Shown here: in pieces, positions 12,599 to 20,900 of the stretch
How the letters are laid out: the number at the start of each line of letters is the position of its first letter
How positions within the stretch are numbered: position 1 is the stretch's first letter
DNA from: Gammaproteobacteria bacterium
GTDB taxonomy: Bacteria > Pseudomonadota > Gammaproteobacteria > Eutrophobiales > Eutrophobiaceae
Assembly (NCBI GenBank): GCA_021773215.1
Contig: JAJFKM010000073.1
Coordinates: 1-33,245 of the forward strand
DNA length: 33,245 nucleotides
Direction: 5' to 3'
Made by a program: the position numbers and the translations under genes
Notes under the pieces: model-generated
Told to the model about the DNA's origin: nothing
What the model saw: the letters and a program-made list of their open reading frames with translations, nothing else
Databases searched by the model: none

Positions 12599-14506
12599 AT
12601 GAATAGAAATTTCAAGAAACGATTGATAATACCAATGTCTGCTGTCATTACTGGCTTTATGGTTTTGGGTGGGTGTCAAAGCTTAAATAAATTTAGTCGC
12701 AATGACGCCTCATTGCCTACGAACCTTTCTGACCAAATGCCAAAGACACACCTGTTTGACTCAGTTCCAAAAGACAAGTTAAACACGGCGACACGACAAA
12801 TCGCTTCTGAAGGTATTAAAGCGCTTGATGCCAAAGACTATCGTCGGGCATCAGATATATTCAACCTTGCAGTCAAGTCTGACATGACTAATTCATACCT
12901 GCATTTTCTTAATGGAGTTGCCTATCAGTTTCGCGCGATAACGGGTGAAAACAACCTTTTAACAATGGCAGAACAAGGCTACCAGATGGCTATACGGTTC
13001 GATAATTCAAACTGGCTAGCCCGTTATTACGCTGGATTACTTGCGCTGTATCAGCGTAATTATGCCGCTGCTCAGTCATATTTAGCGGAGGCAGCGTTGT
13101 ACGCTCCTAAGCAGCCAGAATTACTTTACGATCTGGCTGTAGCGTCATATTACAATCGCGATTCAATAACGGCAGCGGGTGCCTTGACGGGTTTGCGGGA
13201 ACTGCAAGGCAGCACGGTCGACCCACGTGTACTACGTGCTTCAGCGATTGTTGCCGCCTCACTTGATCAGCCGGACAAAGCACAACAGTTTCTTGATCAA
13301 TTTCGTATTGCCAATGCGATCACAGAAGATGTTGCCATGGCCGAAGAACGCGTGGCATCGTGGCAACAGGCATATGACCAAGGAAGGCTTATCAAAACAG
13401 GTGGTGTCGATTACAGTGCCTATTCGGATCCCTATTCGGAACCACAGAATCAGGGACAAAGTGTTAATCAAATGCCTGGAATAGTCGACCCCGCTAGTTT
13501 TGCAGAAACCAAAATGGTTGTGGTTGATGTTATTATTCTGAGCACGGAAGAAGATAATACCAATGCCATGGGCGTCAATCTGCTTGATGGTCTAAAGCTT
13601 CAATTTGGTGATCCGAACAGCTTGACCCCTGCCTTTTCAAAAAGCTCAGTTAGAGTAAAAGATAATCACGATACAACTCCGCCGAGCAGTTTTCTCAGGA
13701 GTAGTACGAATACGATCACCCGTGCTATTTCTATCCCTGCTGTTACCTATAATCTAAATATAGCCAATACGAATGCCAAGCGGAACGAGGTGCTGGCACG
13801 TCCGTCTTTAGTTGCTCTAGCGAACCAGACGTCAAACTTTTTTTCCGGTACTGATATTAATGCGGCCGCCGTATCGAACGGTCAGGGCAGTGCAGTTCAA
13901 ATTCAAAAGGAGGTCGGTGTTAAGCTTTCTGTTACGCCGGAATTTCTGCCTAACGATCTTATCAAACTCAGTATTGCTGCCGAACGTACCTTCCTGACAA
14001 ATCCAAGTAACTCGGTAGTATTCGATTTTCGTCTGGATACGACGAAAACGACCGTGAATGCCAATGTCGTCATGAAGTTTGGTGAAACGCTTATTCTATC
14101 TGGCCTCTCTGAGCGTGATACGGCGAAAGATCGTGATGGTGTGCCGGGCTTGCAAGACATTCCTGTTATCCAGTATTTGTTTTCCAGAAATGTTTCCCGT
14201 GAGTTCTATAAGTCGGTAGTGATTATGCTCACGCCACGCAGAGCACAATATACCAATCGTAGCGAATCCGATGTTGCGATAGAACAGATGCAATCCTCAC
14301 CTGAAGAACTAGCCTTAGCCGAGTTCGAAGCCAAGTTCACGCCCTGGTTTAAACCAGTACCCAATATAGCTGAAATCACCGAAGGACTGAAAACGAATAG
14401 CAGATTGTATCGTGAGTTTCGGACCGGTGATCTCGATGGAGTATGGCAGAAAATTGCCGATCACCAGCAGCGCTTGATGACAGTACTAGATTTCCTCTTC
14501 TATTAA
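12599..14506 (+). CDS. TPR lipoprotein with C-terminal secretin domain
   Basis: A 635-residue outer-membrane lipoprotein. The signal ends in the lipobox LGGC (Cys26). Residues ~65-260 are TPR-like helical pairs (ALDAKDYRRASDIFNLA, YQRNYAAAQSYLAEAALY). Residues ~300-550 form a secretin core: VVVDVIILS, the NEVLARPSLVALANQ strand, VGVKLSVTPEF, FGETLILSGL, and VPGLQDIPVIQYLF (515-528), the signature before the final strands. Secretins assemble as large outer-membrane channels in type II/III secretion and type IV pili. The usual N0/N1 domains are absent and TPRs take their place; such fusions occur in Tad/RcpA-like and orphan secretins. No ATPase, pseudopilin or other secretion gene is linked. 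The two genes that follow encode giant secreted lectin-type proteins, so an export pore for them is an attractive inference. Confidence 0.82.
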   Translation: MNRNFKKRLIIPMSAVITGFMVLGGCQSLNKFSRNDASLPTNLSDQMPKTHLFDSVPKDKLNTATRQIASEGIKALDAKDYRRASDIFNLAVKSDMTNSYLHFLNGVAYQFRAITGENNLLTMAEQGYQMAIRFDNSNWLARYYAGLLALYQRNYAAAQSYLAEAALYAPKQPELLYDLAVASYYNRDSITAAGALTGLRELQGSTVDPRVLRASAIVAASLDQPDKAQQFLDQFRIANAITEDVAMAEERVASWQQAYDQGRLIKTGGVDYSAYSDPYSEPQNQGQSVNQMPGIVDPASFAETKMVVVDVIILSTEEDNTNAMGVNLLDGLKLQFGDPNSLTPAFSKSSVRVKDNHDTTPPSSFLRSSTNTITRAISIPAVTYNLNIANTNAKRNEVLARPSLVALANQTSNFFSGTDINAAAVSNGQGSAVQIQKEVGVKLSVTPEFLPNDLIKLSIAAERTFLTNPSNSVVFDFRLDTTKTTVNANVVMKFGETLILSGLSERDTAKDRDGVPGLQDIPVIQYLFSRNVSREFYKSVVIMLTPRRAQYTNRSESDVAIEQMQSSPEELALAEFEAKFTPWFKPVPNIAEITEGLKTNSRLYREFRTGDLDGVWQKIADHQQRLMTVLDFLFY

Positions 14507-14526
14507 TGCATCGCTAAGTTCTAGTA

Positions 14527-17500
14527 ATGGAAAAGGGAAGAATTTGGCGCATTAGTCTCATTAGTGTGTTTGTATTAATGGGCGTTGTTGTTCTCAGCAA
14601 ACCCGCATTTGCAGAAACAGCCCCGGCGACTAAGATACTCAAATGGGTGCCTATCAAGGGTAGTGCCGTAGATTTGACTATAGGTGCAGACGGTGCCGTA
14701 TTTGCCCTGAACGGGTTGGGTCAGGTCTGGTTACGACGGCCGAAGACCGCTGCATCGAACAGTGAACCCTCGTGGACCAATCTACCCGGAAAATTTACGC
14801 GTATAGCCAGTGCTTCGATGCAGCTCGCTTGGGCCATTGATGCTAATAGTGTGCTTTACCAGTGGCGCGGTAGCTGGTGGAAACCTATGAATGGCTTGTT
14901 CCCGATTCAGGCAATGGATGTTGGCGTATCCCCAAATGGAATGGCATTTGCCAGCACACTCGATGGCCGCTTGGTTGTGCTTGATATGCGTAAGGGGGCC
15001 GTCGACTTATCTTCTTTGGATAATACGCCTAGGAATATTATTAATGTCGATGTCGATGCTCAGGATCGTCCTTGGGTAACAACAAATCAAGGCAAGGTTT
15101 TTTATTTAAACAATGGACGCTGGCAATCAGTAGCGGGACTTGAAGTTCAAAACCTGTCGGTAACGGGACACAGTAAAGACGCCATTTGGTTCATCGGGTT
15201 AAACGGTGATGTTATTCGTGCCGCGGCTGATGGACGTAACTCTGAAGTAGTGGCTGCCCGCGCTTCAGTCATTGCCAGTACACCAAATGGTAAGCCCTGG
15301 ATTGCCACTGCAGATGGGGCAATATATGCCAATGATGTGGTTACCGGGTCTGGAGTGCGACAGAACGAACCGGTGAAGGAACAGGTTTTTACTCAGTTGA
15401 TCAATTGGCAGCGCGTCAACGGCAATGCACTTGAGTTGGCGATTTCAGCTAAAGGTGCTATTGCAGCACTGGGACAAAAGGGCGAGGTCTGGCATTGGAA
15501 AGGGAAGAATAATTGGGGATTGCTGCCTGGAAAGCTCCAGAGCATAACGCTTGATGTCGACGCTACACTGTGGGGCCTAGATGCTACAGGGCGTATCCTT
15601 CGCTATCAGGGTAGCTATTGGAAGCCGTTACGGGGCAAAGCAAAACTGATAGCTACAGGTGCAGACGGCAGTATCTGGATTCTCAACGAATCTGAACAAC
15701 TTCAGACTTGGAATGCCAAGACTCAAGCTTGGGTGAATACCTCGATATCAATTCAGATGTCGGTAAAAAGCCTTACTATTGATGTTGACGGTCATCCCTG
15801 GATCATCGATGACAAAGGCCAGATATTACATTTCGACGGTGATGACTGGACCACCCTCCCAGATATAATGGCTACCTCGATGGCGGCTAGCCCCGAGGGC
15901 ACGATCTTCGTTACCGATGATGAACAAGTGCTATGGCGCTGGGATTCGTCCGGGAATCGCTGGGATCGCAGTAATGGTGATGCCATTTTTGTCGCAGCTG
16001 GGCCACTTAGCACGCCCTGGGTTGTTCGAAGCGACGGTACAATATTCGCGGGGGGATTTTTTGACGAAATTCCCGGCAGCAAGGTCAAGACTGTTTCCGT
16101 GGCGACGTCCAATGCCAATCAAGCATTAAACGCAGACGCTGGATGGAAAACTGATCCAAACGGTTATGTTGGTAACCCGGATAATCGGGCGCTTAGCAGC
16201 GTTCCTGGCGAAGCGATCGTTTTACAGAAAGTGAGTAACGCACCACGTGAATTGGCTATTGGTGCTGATGGTTCTATCTTTGCGCTTAATTTCGATAGTT
16301 TGGTGTTACGTTGGAACAACGGGCGGAATGAATTCCTGGAGTTCCCGGGTCGGTTTTCACATATTGCCGTAGCACCTGACGGCAATCCATGGGGCATCAA
16401 TGCTGACCGCGAAGTTTTTCGGCATGATGGTAACGATTGGCGCGTAGTCTCAAATATCCTCGCTACCGATATTTCCATCAGCTTCGACGGCACCGTCATG
16501 GTCGTCGGGCCACAAAATTTCCTATATAGGTTCAATGAAGAGCAACAGCGCTTTGAACGGGTTTTACCGCTTCAAGAAGGAGAACCGCCGCCGCGGGGTA
16601 AGCGCGTCGCGCTCGACCAGAAAGGCGTGCCGTGGGTGATATTAGATAATAATTTTGTTGCTTTTTGCGAGAAATTTGTCTGTGCGAGAACAACGACAAA
16701 AGCTAAAGATATTGATATTGGCCCTGACGGGACTTTATTTATTATCGACACTAACAATAAGCCCCGCCGTTGGAACCAATCTGAAAAAAGCTTCGAACGT
16801 ATTAACACGCTTGCTGATCCGTTAGCACATGTCGCCGTTGGACCGTTAGGTAAACCCTGGTTTATAAATCTGAAAGATGAAACCTGGTCATCGGCCTTCT
16901 TTCCCAGAGATGAAACACAAGACATCAAAACAGTTGCAACGACTACTTCGAAGACCACGACAAGTAGCACACCTGTATTCACTTTTTCGCAGACATTAAA
17001 TTTCGAATCAGTGCCCTATGCACCAGGCTTTCAAAATCTAGTTGGGCTCACCGCGGCGCCCACTGGCAAGATCATGGCTCTGCACCTACCTTTACCGCCG
17101 GCTCAACAGTTTCTTGTTTACGATCCAAATAGTAAGCAATTTACCAATGATGTCATGCCAGCCTCGCCGGGCGGATTTGGAGGACAAGTAGATAGGTTTG
17201 CGTTGGGGCCCAATAATCAATTATGGGGTTGGATTAATCCTGTCGCGGGTGGCGTTAATGGACAAATTTTTCTATTCAAAAATAATGCCTGGCAGGAAAT
17301 CTTTGGTGTCAGGGACATGAGCCTTGCATTTCCGACTCCCCCTCCGCCTGATACGCGTAACCTAGATCTGACGGTTTCCGCTAATGGCGATGTGCTAGTG
17401 GCGGGGCCTGATACTGGAGCTTCGCCAAACACTAACAGCACCTTGTACCGTTTCGTTGCCGCAAGAAACCAGTTTGTTGCTGAAGTCAGCCAGTTTGCGG

Positions 17501-17919
17501 GAGATGAAAGTGCGATTGCAGTGGAACCTTCAGGGAGCATCTGGTTGGTAACTAATCCTACAGGTGCCGATAACCGCCGTCGGGTCTACCAGTATTTTAA
17601 TAACAGTTTTGTTGAAAGACCCTTGCCTGCTGGTTCAACAGCTTGTAACCAAGCTTTTACCAATATTCCGAAGCCCGCTATTAATAACTGTATCGGGATA
17701 GGTGCCAATGGTTCTGTCTTTCTGATCGTGGCTGAAATCAATACCGGTTCTGCTGCCAGAAAACTGCTACGCTGGAATCCTTCGAGCATACAATGGGACA
17801 AGGTAAATACAACACCAGCGTTTACGGAAATCAGATATATGACGGTCGCGACTGACGGTCGCCCCTGGATAGTTGCCGACCCGGGTGATGCTATCTTCCG
17901 TGTTTACAAAGCGAATTAA
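14527..17919 (+). CDS. Secreted tectonin-type multi-propeller protein (1130 aa)
   Basis: The signal peptide (cleavage near A29, SKPAFA) is followed by about two dozen repeats of one beta-propeller blade. The blade reads roughly hydrophobic-DIxxGxDGxVFAL, a short strand pair, then W/Y and a loop; clear examples are LTIGADGAVFAL, LAIGADGSIFALN, IAVAPDGNPWGIN and IDIGPDGTLFII. The blades fall into about four groups, so three to four propellers are likely. This is the tectonin (TECPR) repeat pattern, found in lectins that bind O-methylated sugars or lipopolysaccharide. No catalytic residues are visible. The gene begins 20 bp after the secretin gene and has its style of base use, so the two probably form an operon. 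No strong ribosome site is evident. Surface or secreted recognition is the most likely role; the ligand is unknown. Confidence 0.8.
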   Translation: MEKGRIWRISLISVFVLMGVVVLSKPAFAETAPATKILKWVPIKGSAVDLTIGADGAVFALNGLGQVWLRRPKTAASNSEPSWTNLPGKFTRIASASMQLAWAIDANSVLYQWRGSWWKPMNGLFPIQAMDVGVSPNGMAFASTLDGRLVVLDMRKGAVDLSSLDNTPRNIINVDVDAQDRPWVTTNQGKVFYLNNGRWQSVAGLEVQNLSVTGHSKDAIWFIGLNGDVIRAAADGRNSEVVAARASVIASTPNGKPWIATADGAIYANDVVTGSGVRQNEPVKEQVFTQLINWQRVNGNALELAISAKGAIAALGQKGEVWHWKGKNNWGLLPGKLQSITLDVDATLWGLDATGRILRYQGSYWKPLRGKAKLIATGADGSIWILNESEQLQTWNAKTQAWVNTSISIQMSVKSLTIDVDGHPWIIDDKGQILHFDGDDWTTLPDIMATSMAASPEGTIFVTDDEQVLWRWDSSGNRWDRSNGDAIFVAAGPLSTPWVVRSDGTIFAGGFFDEIPGSKVKTVSVATSNANQALNADAGWKTDPNGYVGNPDNRALSSVPGEAIVLQKVSNAPRELAIGADGSIFALNFDSLVLRWNNGRNEFLEFPGRFSHIAVAPDGNPWGINADREVFRHDGNDWRVVSNILATDISISFDGTVMVVGPQNFLYRFNEEQQRFERVLPLQEGEPPPRGKRVALDQKGVPWVILDNNFVAFCEKFVCARTTTKAKDIDIGPDGTLFIIDTNNKPRRWNQSEKSFERINTLADPLAHVAVGPLGKPWFINLKDETWSSAFFPRDETQDIKTVATTTSKTTTSSTPVFTFSQTLNFESVPYAPGFQNLVGLTAAPTGKIMALHLPLPPAQQFLVYDPNSKQFTNDVMPASPGGFGGQVDRFALGPNNQLWGWINPVAGGVNGQIFLFKNNAWQEIFGVRDMSLAFPTPPPPDTRNLDLTVSANGDVLVAGPDTGASPNTNSTLYRFVAARNQFVAEVSQFAGDESAIAVEPSGSIWLVTNPTGADNRRRVYQYFNNSFVERPLPAGSTACNQAFTNIPKPAINNCIGIGANGSVFLIVAEINTGSAARKLLRWNPSSIQWDKVNTTPAFTEIRYMTVATDGRPWIVADPGDAIFRVYKAN

Positions 17920-17992
17920 ACACAGGATAAATCAGGCATAATTTCAATCAGATATTTTTACCAAATAATTTAACTTTTTTAAAATTAAAAAA

Positions 17993-20900
17993 ATGAAAAA
18001 ACTAAAAACGCTTCACTTCCTTCTCCTTATCGGTTTTACCCTTAGCTACTCCAGCCTTGTTGCAGCTGCGCCACAATGGGTTCCTGCAAAGGATGGTATC
18101 GTTCCGTCTGGTGCAGTTATCGGCGGCAAAGAGGGCGGGCGCGATCTTCCAGTTTGCCGCGCTTTAGATAAGGATAAAAATCTCATATTAGGAAAGGTTG
18201 CGCTCAAGCATTGTTACGTTGGTTGGTACGGGAAAGAAATTCCCTTTTCAAACTATGAGGTGTTAGTTGCCGATCCGAAACAAGTCAACTGGGTTAAACC
18301 ACAGGGTGGTACTGTTCCTCCCAATGCATTTATGGGCGGAAAAGAGAAAGGGCAAGACCGTCCGGTATGCCGCGCTACCTATCAGGGCATGGTGGAACCC
18401 GGAAAGCTCGCTGGCAAGGTTTGTTACTTTGGTTTGATGGGTAAGGAAGTTGCTGAGCCTAACTATGAGGTTCTCGTCATGAGCGCACAAGCACCTCAAG
18501 CTACTGCAAAGGTTGCTTCCGCGCCGAGTTCACCGGTAAGCAAAGCAATCATCGACAAAGCCACTGCATTAGTGGGTGAATACGAAAACCATCTTCATGA
18601 TGGCAAACCCACGAAGAACGACTGGCACTACGTCACCATTAGCCGTGTTAATGCGACCACGTTCAAATGGACGAATCGCGCGAAGGTCAGCTGGACCTTA
18701 ATGCTGACTCCTGACGAAAAAACGCTGAATGTTGGCCCTGATTCCCCTTATGCGAATAAAGGCCATAAGCTTGTAATGGTGAAGTGGGATGCGAAGGGCA
18801 ATGTGGTAGAAATCACAGGTCCGGGAGATAAGCCTTACCAAAAGAATGTTGCCCCGGTGGCAACCGCACAGTCGGCTCCTGCGCCAACAGCCGCGCAGGG
18901 TACACCAGTGAGTAGAGCAATCATCGACAAAGCAGCAGCGTTAGTCGGTGAATATGAAAACCATACCTATGATGGTAAACCAGCAAAGAATGATTACCAC
19001 TATGTCAACATTAGTCGAGTTAATGCGACTACGTTCAAGTGGACGAATCGTGCGAAGGTAAGCTGGACCTTAACGCTGACACCAGACAGAAACAAACTGA
19101 ATGTAGGTCCTGACACCCCGTATGCGAATAAAGGTCATAAGCTTGCGATGGTGAAGTGGGATGCGAAGGGCAATGTGGTAGAAATCTCGGGACCGGGTAA
19201 TGCGCCTTATCAGAAGAATGTTGCCCGGGTGGCAACCGCACCAACGGCTAACGTGCAAGCAGCTCAAGCTAACACGAGAGCTACTCCTCCCAAAAGTCCG
19301 CAACAACTTGCTGCAGAAGAGAATATGCGAAGAGAAGCTGCAGCAGCTGCTGAAGGACAGCAGGCTCAAAACGATGCCGCGGCAAGGGATGCCGCTCGAA
19401 GAAGGATGGCTGAGAAGGAGGCACGGGGCCGAGCCATGCTGCAAATAGAAGCCGTAGCAAAAAAAGGACTTTTTGGTGACTTTCAGAACCAACCCAGTGC
19501 GACGAATGACTGGCATTACGTCACCATTAGTCAGATTGACGCAACAAATTTCAAATGGACCAATCGCGCTAAGGTAAGTTGGACGCTGACGCTCACAGAA
19601 AATAAAAATGTTCTAAATGTTGGCAGCGACTCGCCCTATTACAACAAGGGACATCGAACGGCTAACTTGAAGTGGGATGCGAATGGCAATGTGGTTGAAA
19701 TCACGGGCCCGAGTAATTCAAGTTATACAAAAGTTGCTCATCCGCTCGAAGGCGAATACGAAGCAGCAGGACAGTCTACTGGGTTTACGCAATTCATTAC
19801 GATTAGCCAGACCGATGCGACACATTTTAAATGGACACATTCCAAAGGTGCTTTAGGTAACCGCACTAGTTGGGACATTGAATATAGCGGCGGCAATGAG
19901 TTGAAACATTTTAACTACCCTTACAAAAAAGGCGAGGTTCTCACGGCGACTATCGAGCGGGATGCGAATGGCAAAATTAAGTCGATCGGTGGCCATAGTG
20001 ATTTTATTCGCTATTTCCCTAGACCCGCAGGGACGATAGCCGCTATAGAAAATACTCAGGTGGCTGCACCACCACCCGCAGCGCAACCCCCAGCCACACA
20101 GCCGTTGGTCTTTACTGGTCAGGAATACGTTTTTGAAACGGTTGAAAATATGGAAACTCCGACTACCATCAGAGATATCTCAGCAGGTGTTGATGGTTCG
20201 GTATTTGCCCTATCTACAGCTGCTAACCCGATACTTTATAGATGGGCTGGTAATAAATGGGCTACTTTCCATACTCATGGGAAATGGCAAAACTCAGATA
20301 ATCGTGTTGCCGTTGATCCTTCTGGTAACCCCTGGAATGTGCTTAATAATAGACTGTTTTTTTGGAACGCCGGAGGATGGCGAGAACAAAGCATGCCTGT
20401 TCCTGTTCAAGATGTGGCTATTGGTCCAGATAAAAGTATCTGGACAACTGGCACGGACGGTAAGCTTTATTACGTACGCGCTGGTGCTGGTACTGCGGTG
20501 CCTAATGGTGCAGCCGGGAACAGTAGGGTCGCAGTTGATCCGCTGGGTAATGCATGGATGGCCAGATCATCCGGTGGTATCGCGCAAGTCGATAAATTGG
20601 CGGGGGAGTTTATGGAATATCCCACTCCGGCAAAAGCAATTGATATGGCGATCGGAAAAAATGGTGAACGATGGATGATAGGAAGTGATAACCGCATCTA
20701 CGAGGCTGTTTCATTCCGACAGTGGGCTGAGGTAAAGCTTCCTGTAAATATGGCTGGATGGAAATTTGTTGCTGTAAGTGTCGATAATGTGGGTAATCCA
20801 TGGTTAGTACGCGATAACGGCACGGTCTTTCGTGCCAGAATGACATCATCGAATGCGACGTCGGCAGCCGCTGGGGCTAACGAACCTGATAATTATAAAG

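Noticed and set aside
12599-14506. Type II or III secretion system locus
   Set aside because: Only a secretin domain is present; no ATPase, inner-membrane platform or pseudopilin genes lie nearby.
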